Shown here in pieces: positions 37,141 to 46,839 of a stretch of DNA of 64,000 nt. The translations under genes and the position numbers were made by a program. The first letter of the stretch is position 1. Each line of letters opens with the position of its first letter. Under the pieces are notes generated by a model. The model saw only the letters and a program-made list of their open reading frames with translations. It had not been told where the DNA came from and ran no database searches. The stretch is from Pseudomonas fluorescens (lineage in GTDB: Bacteria > Pseudomonadota > Gammaproteobacteria > Pseudomonadales > Pseudomonadaceae): positions 2,542,001 through 2,606,000 of the forward strand of contig NZ_CP015225.1 of the NCBI RefSeq assembly GCF_001623525.1, in the 5' to 3' direction.

Positions 37141-37715
37141 CGCGGCGACTCCTGGTCAGGTCCTTGGGTGCGTAATCGCCATACGCCGTTGAAACGCAAT
37201 TCGAGGGTGGACAAGGGCTCAATGTCGATCCGGTTGAATGTGGCGACCGGGCAGCCCAAGACCTTCACCAGGGCGGCGCGGATCACGAAGGGGTGAGTGA
37301 CGGCTAGCAGATGTCCTGGCCGGGTTTCCAGACTGGCCAGCCAATTCCCGACACGGCGGCACAACTGGGCGACAGATTCACCACCATGGGGAGCCGCCTC
37401 GGCATCGTCGAGCCAACTCTGCAGGGCTTGCGGTTCAGCCTGGAGCAAGTCATCAATGGACAACCCGCGCCAGCGTCCCAGATCGCAATCGGCCAGGGCC
37501 AGGTCCTGCTCGGGCTCGTCGCCGAACAAGGCAGCGGTCTGGCGAGTGCGCAGTTCCGGCCCGCACAGCAGTTGCCGGACATTTCGGTAGCGGTGCCCGA
37601 CCTGCGCGCGGCGGGCCAGCCAGTCGGCGTCCAGCGGTTCGTCCAGGCCAAAGCGTGCCTGCTTCTGGGCGGCGGTGCGGGCGTGGCAGATCAAGGTCAG
37701 ACGAGTGGCTTGCAC
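37137..37715 (-). CDS. Histidine phosphatase, CobC-like
   Basis: 192 residues. RHG-like motif appears as LICHARTAAQKQARF near the start (the usual RHG arginine-histidine pair is changed to CHA), and VTHPFVIRAALVK holds the second histidine. Such proteins are annotated as alpha-ribazole phosphatase-like. Coupled to cobF by a four-base overlap, so a late cobalamin step is plausible. The changed RH motif makes catalysis uncertain. Confidence 0.7.
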   Translation of the reverse strand: MQATRLTLICHARTAAQKQARFGLDEPLDADWLARRAQVGHRYRNVRQLLCGPELRTRQTAALFGDEPEQDLALADCDLGRWRGLSIDDLLQAEPQALQSWLDDAEAAPHGGESVAQLCRRVGNWLASLETRPGHLLAVTHPFVIRAALVKVLGCPVATFNRIDIEPLSTLELRFNGVWRLRTQGPDQESPR

Positions 37716-38014
37716 ACTGGATTCTCAGGCAATCGGGAGGGTCGCATGGGCGGGATATTCACGCACTTAGTTGTACAGCACCTTATACGAAATCAAATAA
37801 GTGAGACAAAAAGGCGTTATGTCCGACATTGCCAGAAGCATCGACTGACATACCCGATCTACCCAGCCGGGACCAACTCCTACAAGGGTTTCGCACAATA
37901 CCGGAGCATTTTAAACGGAACGTAAAAACCACTGGACATGTAGCACCAGCTACATAAATACTGTTTTCAGGAGTTATGAAAGAAATTCAACACCCATCCT
38001 GGCAAGGAGCACGG

Positions 38015-38869
38015 ATGCCACCTCTCAGAGACCTGATCACCGATCCCGGCCTGGTTTTGACGCCGTCGGAACGCAAGGTCGTACGTGCCCTGCTCGATCA
38101 CTACCCACGCAACGGCCTCGGCCCGATGTCACGCCTGGCAGACCATGCCGGCGTCAGCGACCCGACTATCGTGCGACTGGTGAAAAAACTCGGGTTTAGC
38201 GGTTACGCCGAATTCCAGGATGCACTGCTCAGTGACATGGACCATCGCCTGCGCTCCCCTCGCACCCTGTTGAAACCGCGGGCCAAATTGCAGCAAGGCG
38301 ATACCTGGAGCCAGTACCTGGCCGCCAGTCAACGCAACCTCATCGACACCCAGGCCCTGACCCAACCCGAAGACGTGCGCATTCTCGTGCAGTGGTTGCT
38401 CGACAGCCGCCATCAGGTACATTGCTTCGGCGGGCGTTTCAGCAGCTTCCTGGCCCACTACCTGCTCAATCATTTGCGTCTGTTGCGCGCCGGCTGTTTT
38501 GCCCTGGAAGACAACGCCCAACTGCCTGACCGGCTATTCGACGTGCAACGCCAAGATGTGGTGCTGATCTTCGATTACCGCCGCTACCAGGCCCAGGCCC
38601 TGCGCGTGGCCAGCGCGGCCAAGGAGCGCCACGCCCGGGTCGTGCTGTTCAGCGACGTCTACGCTTCGCCATTGCGCGAGCTGGCCGACCTGATCATCAG
38701 CGCCCCGGTGGAGTCGATCTCGGCCTTCGACAGCCTGGTGCCGGCACTGGCCCAGGTCGAGGCGCTGATTGCCTGCCTGACCCTGCAATGCCCCGAGCTG
38801 GCCGAACGCCTGGAAGGCATCGATGCCTTGCGCACGGAATTCAACACGCACCTGTTGGAGGAAAAATAA
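38015..38869 (+). CDS. RpiR-type (MurR/RpiR) transcriptional regulator
   Basis: 284 residues from ATG 38015, with AAGGAG at 5 bp. N-terminal RpiR helix-turn-helix (LTPSERKVVRALLDHYPRNG, MSRLADHAGVSDPTIVRLVKKLGFSGYAEFQDAL) and C-terminal SIS domain (VHCFGGRFSSFLAHYLLNHL). It is the first gene of an amino-acid metabolism operon and probably controls it. The 260 bp upstream hold no gene. A start at ATG 37976 is also in frame. Confidence 0.9.
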   Translation: MPPLRDLITDPGLVLTPSERKVVRALLDHYPRNGLGPMSRLADHAGVSDPTIVRLVKKLGFSGYAEFQDALLSDMDHRLRSPRTLLKPRAKLQQGDTWSQYLAASQRNLIDTQALTQPEDVRILVQWLLDSRHQVHCFGGRFSSFLAHYLLNHLRLLRAGCFALEDNAQLPDRLFDVQRQDVVLIFDYRRYQAQALRVASAAKERHARVVLFSDVYASPLRELADLIISAPVESISAFDSLVPALAQVEALIACLTLQCPELAERLEGIDALRTEFNTHLLEEK

Positions 38870-38871
38870 GG

Positions 38872-39516
38872 ATGTTCTCGCTCCCCCACCGCTCGCCCCG
38901 GGATCTGCCGTTCACCTGCAAGCACACCGCCTTGTTGCTGGTGGACATGCAACGCGCCTGGCTGGAACCGCAATTCGATGCCCACCTGCACACCCGCGAG
39001 GCCGAGTATTTCATCCTGCGGGCCCGCCAGCAGGTCATCCCCAACCAGCAACGCTTGCTCAACGCGATGCGCGAAGCGCAGCACAACGTGTTGCACACCC
39101 ACATCGAAAGCCTCACCGCCGATGGCCGCGACCGTTCCCTGGATCACAAGCTGTCGGACATGCACCTGCCCAAGGGCAGCCCCGAGGCGCAGATCATTGC
39201 CGAACTGGCGCCGCTGGAAAACGAAATCGTGCTGCCCAAGACCTCCTCCGGGGTTTTCAATTCCACCAACATCGACTACGTGCTGCGCAACCTGCAGACC
39301 CGACACTTGATCGTCGCCGGCATCGTCACCGACCAGTGCGTCGACATGGCCGTGCGCGACGCCGCCGATCGCGGCTACCTGGTCACGCTGGTGGAAGATG
39401 CCTGCGCCACCTACACCGAACAACGGCACCTGGCGTGCCTGAACGCGATCAAAGGCTATTGCTGGATCACCGATACCGACACCGTGCTCGCGCGCTTGCA
39501 GGAGATGCAGCCATGA
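38872..39516 (+). CDS. Isochorismatase-like cysteine hydrolase
   Basis: 214 residues. The catalytic triad of the family is visible: LLLVDMQRAW (Asp), LPKTSSGVF (Lys) and VTDQCVDMAVRDA (Cys). Such enzymes hydrolyse amides such as ureidoacrylate, carbamoyl or N-carbamoyl compounds. Two bases separate it from the regulator, and it overlaps the next gene (ATGA). Confidence 0.88.
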   Translation: MFSLPHRSPRDLPFTCKHTALLLVDMQRAWLEPQFDAHLHTREAEYFILRARQQVIPNQQRLLNAMREAQHNVLHTHIESLTADGRDRSLDHKLSDMHLPKGSPEAQIIAELAPLENEIVLPKTSSGVFNSTNIDYVLRNLQTRHLIVAGIVTDQCVDMAVRDAADRGYLVTLVEDACATYTEQRHLACLNAIKGYCWITDTDTVLARLQEMQP

Positions 39517-40868
39517 GCCGCCTCGATGATCCTGCCGCCGTCCTCGCCCCGTTGCCCGTGACGACCCTGGTGACCACCGACCTGATCGGCGTGACCCGTG
39601 GGCGCTCGTTTCCCAGTGATGAGTTGCCCCACTACGTCACCGCTGGTTGTGGCTGGGTGCCGGCCAACAGCGCACTGACGCCCCAGGACATCATCGCTTC
39701 GGCCAACCCTTGGGGCGCTTATGGCGACCTGCGGCTGGTGCCGGACCTGTCTAGCCGGGTGACCGTCAACAACGGTCCCGACGCCCAGGCGCCCGTCCTC
39801 GACTTTATCCATTGCGATGTGCGCGAGACCGACGGCCGGCCCTGGAGCGCCTGCCCGCGCACGCTGTTGCAGGACGAAGTGGAGCGTTATCGCGTCGAAC
39901 TGGGCTTGCAGGTTTTCGCCGCGTTCGAGCATGAATTCAACCTGGTTGCCACGCCTGCGCAGCCTGATTGCCTGGCCTTCAGCCTCCAAGCCCAGCGCCA
40001 GCAGGCCGAATTCGCTGGCTGGTTGCTTAGCGCCCTGCGGGCCGGCGGTGTCGAGCCGGAAATGTTCCTGCCGGAATACGGCCAGCATCAATACGAAATC
40101 ACCTGCCGCCCGACACTGGGCGTAGCCGCCGCCGACCGGGCCGTGAACGTACGGGAAATCACCCGCGAGATCGCCCGGCAAATGGGCCTGGACGTGAGCT
40201 TCGCCCCCAAGGTTTCGGAACATGCCGTGTGCAACGGCGTGCATTTGCACCTGAGCCTGCAAGACCTGAGCGCGGACCCGGTGCTGCATGACGCCGCCAG
40301 CAGCAACGGTTTGTCCAGCCTCGGCCAGCATTGGGCCGCGGGTGTGCTGCACTATCTGCCGGCACTGTGTGCGCTGACCGCGCCGACGCCGGTGTCCTAC
40401 GAGCGCCTGCAACCTCATCACTGGAGCGCATCCTATGCGTGCCTGGGACAGCGCAACCGCGAAGCGGCGCTGCGCATCTGCCCGACCGCGAGCCTGAGCG
40501 GCAAACCGCTGGCGAACCAGTACAACCTGGAGTTCCGCGCCATGGACGCCACCGCCTCGCCGCACCTGGCGATGGCGGCGCTGTTGATTGCCGGGCGACT
40601 GGGCATCCAGCAACGGCTGGCATTGAACGCCGTCACCGATCAAATACCCGATGAGCTGGATGAAGCACAACGTCGTGCCCGTGGCATTATCGCCCTGCCG
40701 ACAACCCTGGCCCAGGCACTGGACTGCCTGCGCCACAGCGGGGCGCTGCTCGAGACCCTGCCCGGCCCGCTGGTCGAAACCTACTTCGCCTTGAAGGCCC
40801 AGGAGCTGGCCTTGACCGAGGCGCTGTCACCTGCCGAGCGTTGTGAGCACTATGCACGAATCTATTGA
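39513..40868 (+). CDS. Glutamine synthetase-like gamma-glutamyl ligase
   Basis: 451 residues from ATG 39513. Glutamine-synthetase fold: FAAFEHEFNLV, PEMFLPEYGQHQYEITCRP with metal-ligand glutamates, NGVHLHLSL as the ammonia/ATP histidine region, and ASPHLAMAALLIAG near the C-terminus. Similar proteins glutamylate polyamines or amines (PuuA, SpuI). In context of an N-formylglutamate amidohydrolase-like and succinyltransferase genes it probably activates an amino substrate; identity unknown. Confidence 0.85.
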   Translation: MSRLDDPAAVLAPLPVTTLVTTDLIGVTRGRSFPSDELPHYVTAGCGWVPANSALTPQDIIASANPWGAYGDLRLVPDLSSRVTVNNGPDAQAPVLDFIHCDVRETDGRPWSACPRTLLQDEVERYRVELGLQVFAAFEHEFNLVATPAQPDCLAFSLQAQRQQAEFAGWLLSALRAGGVEPEMFLPEYGQHQYEITCRPTLGVAAADRAVNVREITREIARQMGLDVSFAPKVSEHAVCNGVHLHLSLQDLSADPVLHDAASSNGLSSLGQHWAAGVLHYLPALCALTAPTPVSYERLQPHHWSASYACLGQRNREAALRICPTASLSGKPLANQYNLEFRAMDATASPHLAMAALLIAGRLGIQQRLALNAVTDQIPDELDEAQRRARGIIALPTTLAQALDCLRHSGALLETLPGPLVETYFALKAQELALTEALSPAERCEHYARIY

Positions 40869-41604
40869 GTGTGCTGAAACGGGCCTCTACACCAGGCCGC
40901 CCTACCGACTGGTCCGGGAAGATGCCGAGCACCCGTTGGTGCTGGTGTGCGAGCACGCCAGCCGCTTCATTCCCGCGGCGCTGAACGACCTGGGGCTGGA
41001 TGAAACGGCCTCCCAGGAACACATCGCCTGGGACATCGGTGCCCTGGCCCTGGCCGAACGCCTGTCCGAAACCCTCGGCGCGACCTTGCTGACGGCCAAT
41101 TATTCACGGCTGTTGATCGACCTCAACCGTCCGCTGCACGTACCGGACAGTATTCCGCCCCAGAGCGAGATCTATCAGGTGCCGGGCAACCAGGCGCTGG
41201 ACGAGCCTACGCGCGAATATCGCCGCCAGTGCCTGTTCCAACCTTTCCATGACCGGCTACGCGCGTTGATCGACCAGCGCCTGGCCGCCAACCGGTCGGT
41301 GCGCGTGGTGGGCATCCACAGCTTCACCCCGGTGTTCTATGGTCAACCGCGCGCGCTGGAAGCTGGCGTGCTGTTCGGCGAAGCCAAGGATTATGCCCAA
41401 CGCATCGTCGACGGGCTGAGCCGGCATTCGCTACGCGCAGCGGGCAACCAGCCCTACAAGATCAATCCCTTGACCGACATGACCGTCCCGGTGCATGGCG
41501 ATGCCCGCGGCCTGGATTCGGTGTTGATCGAAGTGCGCAACGACCTGCTGCGCAGCCCCGAGGCGGTACGGACCTGGAGCGCTTACCTGGCCCCATTGCT
41601 GTAG
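40852..41604 (+). CDS. N-formylglutamate amidohydrolase family protein
   Basis: 250 residues. Family signatures are VLVCEHASRFIP, ETASQEHIAWDIGA and VHIDLNRP-like LLIDLNRPLHVPD, VGIHSFTPVF and VLIEVRNDLL. In histidine catabolism the family releases formate from N-formylglutamate, but here the neighbours suggest another N-acyl amino acid. Start ATG 40852 lies within the end of the ligase gene; GTG 40843 is an alternative. Confidence 0.88.
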   Translation: MHESIECAETGLYTRPPYRLVREDAEHPLVLVCEHASRFIPAALNDLGLDETASQEHIAWDIGALALAERLSETLGATLLTANYSRLLIDLNRPLHVPDSIPPQSEIYQVPGNQALDEPTREYRRQCLFQPFHDRLRALIDQRLAANRSVRVVGIHSFTPVFYGQPRALEAGVLFGEAKDYAQRIVDGLSRHSLRAAGNQPYKINPLTDMTVPVHGDARGLDSVLIEVRNDLLRSPEAVRTWSAYLAPLL

Positions 41605-41680
41605 GAAAGCAGCGGCAAGGTTTGAGCGGCAAGCGACAAGCAAGGACACACCCACCCACAGCTGAGAAGGAGAACGGCTC

Positions 41681-43030
41681 ATGAGCATTGAGGCATTTGG
41701 CTACAAACAGGAATTGAAACGCGGCCTGTCGCTGACAGACCTGGTGGTATACGGGATGATTTTCATGATCCCCATCGCCCCGTTCGGCGTGTATGGCTAT
41801 GTCAACGCCGAGGCACCGGGGATGGTGCCGCTGGCGTACATCATCGGCATGGTGGCGATGTTGTTCACCGCGTTGAGCTACGGCAGCATGGCCCGGGCTT
41901 TTCCAGTGGCCGGTTCCGTCTACTCCTACGCACAACGGGGCCTTAACCCACACGTCGGCTTCATCGCCGGCTGGCTGATGCTGCTGGACTACCTGCTGAT
42001 CCCGCCCCTGCTCTATGTCTACGCCTCCATGGCGCTGAACCATTTGTACCCGGACATCCCCAAGGTCGGTTTCATCCTGGCGTTCCTGGTGAGCGCGACC
42101 TTCGTCAACCTGCGGGGCATCACCTTCACCGCGCGGATGAACATCATTTTCCTGCTGGCGCAGCTGGTGGTGCTGGGGATTTTCCTGTTCTACGCCTGGA
42201 ACGCCCTGCACGGCGGGGCCGGTAACGGCCAACTGACCCTGGCGCCGCTGTACAGCCCGGAACACTTCAACTTCGCCCTGCTGATGCAAGCCGTGTCCAT
42301 CGCGGTATTGTCGTTCCTGGGCTTCGACGCCATTTCCACCCTGGCGGAAGAGATCAAGGGCGACCCGGGCCGCAGCGTCGGCAAGGCAGCCCTGGTGACC
42401 TTGCTGGTGATGGGGGCGATCTTCGTGGTGCAGACCTGGATCGCCACGGACCTGGCCGCCGGCATGGGTTTCAAATCCGCCGACACCGCATTCTATGAAA
42501 TCGCCGAATTGGCAGCCGGCAGTTGGCTGGCCACCTTGACCGCGGTTGCCACGGCCCTGGCCTGGGGCGTGGCCGTGGCGATCACTTCCCAGGCGGCGGT
42601 GTCGCGCCTGTTGTTCGGCATGGCCCGGGACGGCCAGTTACCCAAGGTGCTGGCCAAAGTCCATCCAACCCACAACACCCCATACCTGAGCATTTACCTG
42701 GTGGCAGTGCTGTCGCTGTTGATCTGCTACCTGTTCATCGACGCCGTGGACACCCTCACCTCCCTGGTCAATTTCGGCGCCCTGAGCGGCTTCATGTTGC
42801 TGCACATCACGGTCATCAACCACTACTGGCGCCGCCAGCAGTCCGGCCAACTGATTCGCCACTTGATTTGCCCACTGGTCGGCTTCGTGATCGTCGCGGC
42901 CATCATGTACAACATGGGCGTGGCTGCGCAGAAGCTCGGCCTGATCTGGATCGCCGCGGGCGTGATTTATCTGTGCGTGCTCAACAAATTCGGCAACCCT
43001 ACCGCCGTGCCCGATCCGGCCGGTCAGTGA
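41681..43030 (+). CDS. APC family amino acid permease
   Basis: 449 residues with about twelve hydrophobic segments, starting LSLTDLVVYGMIFMIPIAPFGVYGYV and including the family loops EAPGMVPLAYIIGMVAMLFTALSYGSM and VSIAVLSFLGFDAISTLAEE. Good ribosome site GAAGGAGAA. Imports the substrate of the operon, probably an amino acid or amine. Confidence 0.9.
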   Translation: MSIEAFGYKQELKRGLSLTDLVVYGMIFMIPIAPFGVYGYVNAEAPGMVPLAYIIGMVAMLFTALSYGSMARAFPVAGSVYSYAQRGLNPHVGFIAGWLMLLDYLLIPPLLYVYASMALNHLYPDIPKVGFILAFLVSATFVNLRGITFTARMNIIFLLAQLVVLGIFLFYAWNALHGGAGNGQLTLAPLYSPEHFNFALLMQAVSIAVLSFLGFDAISTLAEEIKGDPGRSVGKAALVTLLVMGAIFVVQTWIATDLAAGMGFKSADTAFYEIAELAAGSWLATLTAVATALAWGVAVAITSQAAVSRLLFGMARDGQLPKVLAKVHPTHNTPYLSIYLVAVLSLLICYLFIDAVDTLTSLVNFGALSGFMLLHITVINHYWRRQQSGQLIRHLICPLVGFVIVAAIMYNMGVAAQKLGLIWIAAGVIYLCVLNKFGNPTAVPDPAGQ

Positions 43031-43140
43031 GGGCCGGTGGTCGAAGGACTCGGCCAACCGTGGTTACAACGCGTGGACATCGACAGTGATCGTCAAGCCC
43101 GGTGCTGGTTACCGGGCTCTCTGGAACAGGAGTGCAATCC

Positions 43141-44157
43141 ATGCTGGCCTTACGTCCAGTTCAATTAACCGATCTGCCGCAACTGCAACAACTGGCCCGT
43201 GACAGCCTGGTGGGTGTCACGTCGCTGCCGGACGATACCGCGCGCCTAGAGGAAAAGATCCTCGACTCGTGCGCCTCGTTCGAGGCCGATGTGCAGGGCC
43301 CTGGCGCGGAGAATTATTTTTTTGTCCTGGAGGACCTGGAATCCAGGCGCCTGGTCGGTTGTTCGGAAATTCTCTCCAGCACCGGTTACAACGAACCGTT
43401 CTACAGTCTGCGCAACCGGCCGTTTTCCAGCGAGTCCCGCGAGCTGAACATCCAGCATGGCGTGCCCGCGCTGTCACTGTGCCAGGACCTCAACGGGCAG
43501 ACGCTGCTGCGTGGCTTCCACATCGACGCCGAGCGGGTGCGCACGCCGGAATCGGAGCTGCTGTCCCGGGCCCGGCTGATGTTCATCGCCGCCCATCCCC
43601 AGCGCTTCGCCGAATCGGTCATCACCGAAATCGTCGGTTTCAGCAGCGAGGACGGTCAGTCGCCATTCTGGGACGCCATCGGCCAGCACTTCTTCGACCT
43701 GCCCTACGTCGAAGCCGAACGGCTGTGTGGCTTGCAGAGCCGGACCTTTCTCGCCGAGCTGATGCCGCAATACCCGATCTACGTCCCCATGCTGCCGCCA
43801 GCGGCCCAGGCCTGCATCGGTCGAGTGCATCCCGACGGCCAGGAAGCCTTCGACATCCTGGCGCGCGAGGGTTTCGAGACCAACAACTACGTCGATATCT
43901 TCGACGGTGGGCCGACCTTGCATGCCCGTATCGCCAACGTCCGTACCATCACGCAAAGTCGGAGCGCCACAGCCCGGCAAAGCCTGCAGATCGATGCCAG
44001 AGGCCGTTACCTGGTGAGTAACGACCGTCTTGGAAACTACCGGGCCATCGTCGCCGAGCTGGACGTCAACGACGAGGGCCCCGTGGCCCTGTCGCCCGAC
44101 ATGCTGGCCGCCCTGGGCGTCATGGATGGCGAGCGGATCCGGGTGGTCGCCCTATGA
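43141..44157 (+). CDS. Arginine/ornithine N-succinyltransferase alpha-subunit-like (AruF-like)
   Basis: 338 residues from ATG 43141 with CAGGAG upstream. AstA fold: MLALRPVQLTDLPQLQQLARDS, VGVTSLPDD, GESPFW-like GQSPFWDAIGQHFFDLPYVEAE and FLAELMPQYPIYVPMLP. Pseudomonads have an AruF/AruG pair for succinylating arginine in the ARU pathway, but aruC, aruD and aruB are not next to it. So this may be an additional pair serving another amine. Confidence 0.88.
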   Translation: MLALRPVQLTDLPQLQQLARDSLVGVTSLPDDTARLEEKILDSCASFEADVQGPGAENYFFVLEDLESRRLVGCSEILSSTGYNEPFYSLRNRPFSSESRELNIQHGVPALSLCQDLNGQTLLRGFHIDAERVRTPESELLSRARLMFIAAHPQRFAESVITEIVGFSSEDGQSPFWDAIGQHFFDLPYVEAERLCGLQSRTFLAELMPQYPIYVPMLPPAAQACIGRVHPDGQEAFDILAREGFETNNYVDIFDGGPTLHARIANVRTITQSRSATARQSLQIDARGRYLVSNDRLGNYRAIVAELDVNDEGPVALSPDMLAALGVMDGERIRVVAL

Positions 44158-44218
44158 ACCTCACTCGATCCCGTGGCACGCATCAGCGCTTGGACCGACG
44201 TAATGAAGGAGCTGCAGC

Positions 44219-45253
44219 ATGATTGTCCGTCCGGTCGCCATTACCGATCTGCCCGCATTGCTGGACCTGGCCCGTTGCGCAGGCCCCGGTTTCACCAGTC
44301 TGCCGGCCAACGAAGAGCGCCTGGCCCATCGTATTCGCTGGGCCCAACGGACCTTTGCCGGACAAGTCGAACGTGCCGACGCCGATTACCTGTTCGTGCT
44401 CGAAGACGATGATCGGCAGGTGGTGGGCATCAGCGCCCTGACCGGCGCGGTCGGGCTGCGCGAGCCCTGGTACAACTATCGGGTCGGGCTGACGGTCAGC
44501 TCGGCGCCGGAGCTGGGGATCCAGCGGCAGATCCCGACCCTGTTCCTCAACAACGAGATGTCCGGGCAATCGGAGATCTGCTCGTTGTTCCTTCACCCCG
44601 AGCAACGTCGCGGTCACAACGGACGCCTGCTGTCCCTGGCGCGCCTGCTGTTCGTGGCCGAGTTCTCCCAGCTGTTCGGCGAAAAAATGATCGCCGAACT
44701 GCGAGGCCATGCCGACGAACGAGGCAGTTCGCCGTTCTGGGACAGCCTGGGACGGCATTTTTTCAAGAAGGATTTCAGTTACGCCGATCAGTTGTCCGGC
44801 ATGGGCAACAAGTCGTTCATCGCCGAACTGATGCCACGTCAGCCGCTGTACACCTGCCTGCTCACCGAACAGGCCCAGGCGGTGATCGGCAAGGCTCACC
44901 CGAACACCGAGCCGGCCCTGAAGATCCTCAGTGCCGAAGGTTTCAGCCACAAGGGTTACATCGACATCTTTGACGGCGGCCCGGTGATCGAGGCGCCGGT
45001 GTCGAAGATCCGCACCGTCCGCGACAGCCAGATGCTGACCCTGGTCATCGGCACCCCGGACCCACAGGCACCGGTCTGGCTGATTCACAATCGGCGCCTG
45101 GAAAACTGCCGCGTCACCAGCGCTCGCGCACACCTGCATGGCCACAAGCTGCTTGTCGATCGCCTCACCGCCAAACGCCTGCAAGTGCAACCGGGTGATA
45201 CGGTGCGGGCCGTGGCATTGCCCAGGCTGGGGCAACAGGCGGTGGCGGCGTAG
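44219..45253 (+). CDS. Arginine/ornithine N-succinyltransferase beta-subunit-like (AruG-like)
   Basis: 344 residues from ATG 44219 (GAAGGAG). Closely follows the AruG pattern: MIVRPVAITDLPALLDLAR, YLFVLEDDDRQVVGISALTGAVGLREPWYNYRVGLTVS and SSPFWDSLGRHFFKKDFSYADQL. Together with the preceding gene it should form a heteromer. Last gene of the 38-45 kb operon. Confidence 0.88.
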   Translation: MIVRPVAITDLPALLDLARCAGPGFTSLPANEERLAHRIRWAQRTFAGQVERADADYLFVLEDDDRQVVGISALTGAVGLREPWYNYRVGLTVSSAPELGIQRQIPTLFLNNEMSGQSEICSLFLHPEQRRGHNGRLLSLARLLFVAEFSQLFGEKMIAELRGHADERGSSPFWDSLGRHFFKKDFSYADQLSGMGNKSFIAELMPRQPLYTCLLTEQAQAVIGKAHPNTEPALKILSAEGFSHKGYIDIFDGGPVIEAPVSKIRTVRDSQMLTLVIGTPDPQAPVWLIHNRRLENCRVTSARAHLHGHKLLVDRLTAKRLQVQPGDTVRAVALPRLGQQAVAA

Positions 45254-45386
45254 CCTCGTTACCGCCCAACCTTGGATATTCAATACATAAGAATGTCGTT
45301 AATCAGCAATACTTCTCCACAATTGCATAATTGCCACCCACCTGCTCGAGACCCATACTTTCGCGCACCGCCCCACTGTAACGACA

Positions 45387-46166
45387 ATGTTCATGATCAA
45401 GAATCTGATTGCCACACGATTACCGCTCGAACATATAGCGGAGAAAATCAAGACATTAGACATGAACACGCAAATCAAACAATTGATCGCCGACCTGGAT
45501 GTTCAACACAAAGTTTCTACGGCACAGTCTCGACGCGCGACCATCATGAACATGACCAACCCGCACACTGGCACCATCACGCTGCATTGTACGAGCGTTG
45601 GTAACATCAGCATCAAGGCACTTGCATCTAACACTGCGTCTTCGCAACTGTACTCGGTGCCCGGCCAAAGTATTCTATTCGCACTCGATCAGCCTTTCGA
45701 AATCCAGCAATACACCCTCAACACACATCAACTTGAAAAAACCGACACCTCGATCGTCGACCCGTGCAATCCGTTGATCATTGATGGCAATCGAACCTTA
45801 TTCGACTATTCTCAAAGGGGCGAAAAACAGCCGGCATTGATTGGCAGGATCAACTTCCCCGACCGCAGTGCGGACATCAGCGTATTTGACCCTGTCTCAT
45901 TGCGCAAAACAGCCTGGCTGCCTCACGACAACAGTGCCGCCCGGTACCTGGTGAGCCTCGAATTACTCGAAACGATCGAGGACCCGGGAGTGGTCAGGGT
46001 TGCCGGAGAGCTGATCTACCATTATCACCCTGCCGTGGCCTGGAAAGCCTTCCAGATGCTTTATCGGGCTGACCCGCAAAACGCGTTGAGTTACGTCCCG
46101 CTGCTGAAAAAACGCAAGGACGCACGCCTAGACAATTTGCTCCGTCCACTGGAGCTGGCGGCATGA
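45387..46166 (+). CDS. Protein of unknown function (AT-rich island, gene 1)
   Basis: 259 residues. No signal peptide. The first half is rich in Ile, Thr and Asn with a beta pattern; the C-terminal 90 residues are helical (ARYLVSLELLETIEDPGVVRVAGELIYHYHPAVAWKAFQML). The latter suggests a HEAT-like repeat. I do not recognise the family. Lower GC than its neighbours; ATG 45393 is an alternative start. Its stop overlaps the next gene. Confidence 0.65.
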   Translation: MFMIKNLIATRLPLEHIAEKIKTLDMNTQIKQLIADLDVQHKVSTAQSRRATIMNMTNPHTGTITLHCTSVGNISIKALASNTASSQLYSVPGQSILFALDQPFEIQQYTLNTHQLEKTDTSIVDPCNPLIIDGNRTLFDYSQRGEKQPALIGRINFPDRSADISVFDPVSLRKTAWLPHDNSAARYLVSLELLETIEDPGVVRVAGELIYHYHPAVAWKAFQMLYRADPQNALSYVPLLKKRKDARLDNLLRPLELAA

Positions 46167-46825
46167 ACCTGAAAACGTTTGTCGAGCGCCTGAACACTTA
46201 TGACATGCAGCGAGACAAAACCGGGATCATTGCAGACTTGCGCCAACTGGCCAAAAACCGTTGTCTATTGAGCGATCATCTTTATAGCACCCTCCGGCGA
46301 GACGGTTTTAGTACACGCAACAGCCTCTATAACGCCTATGGCTTTTTACTGCACAAGAATGATTCATTCACCCTTCGCCTGGGATTCTGGTCGCCGGTAG
46401 AGACTCATGATGAAGGCGAAACATTCATTTATAACCTGAACCACAGTCACGACTTTGAACTTTATGCGGTCGGCTACAGCGGAGATGGCTACACCACCTT
46501 TGTACGCGAACTACTGGATGATCTACCGTTGCAAAAAGGTAAAAGACCCCGACTGGGCAAGGAGCGCAGGCTTAAACTTGCGCCAGGAGAAGTCTTATAC
46601 ATGCCAGCCTTGCGGGAAATCCATAAACAACTAGCCCCGAACTCAATGTCTGCCTCACTCAGCCTGCTTGTCCATCCCGAACGCTTGGACAAGATCGACG
46701 AAGCATGGTGCTTCGACAAAGATTACATACCCCTTTACCCCGGCGTAGCTGCGCAAGAGATCACACTGTTTACAGAGACACTATCACTGCTCCATGCCGG
46801 TAGTCATTCGCTGTTCAGCAACTGA
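46163..46825 (+). CDS. Cupin-like protein of unknown function (island, gene 2)
   Basis: 220 residues. A cupin-type core is suggested by FIYNLNHSHDFELYAVGYSGDGYTTFV (HxH) and LAPGEVLYMPALREIHKQ (later histidine), reminiscent of small Fe-dependent dioxygenases. No other known motif. ATG overlaps the preceding stop (ATGA), so it is translationally coupled. Confidence 0.65.
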   Translation: MNLKTFVERLNTYDMQRDKTGIIADLRQLAKNRCLLSDHLYSTLRRDGFSTRNSLYNAYGFLLHKNDSFTLRLGFWSPVETHDEGETFIYNLNHSHDFELYAVGYSGDGYTTFVRELLDDLPLQKGKRPRLGKERRLKLAPGEVLYMPALREIHKQLAPNSMSASLSLLVHPERLDKIDEAWCFDKDYIPLYPGVAAQEITLFTETLSLLHAGSHSLFSN

Positions 46826-46839
46826 AGAAAGGAGGAACC

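Noticed and set aside
38823..39516. Upstream extension of the glutamine synthetase-like frame to 38823
   Set aside because: It overlaps the whole isochorismatase-like gene; ATG 39513 with a stop/start overlap fits better.
39456..40736. 426-codon minus-strand frame
   Set aside because: Antisense to the glutamine synthetase-like gene, no ribosome site and no recognisable domain.
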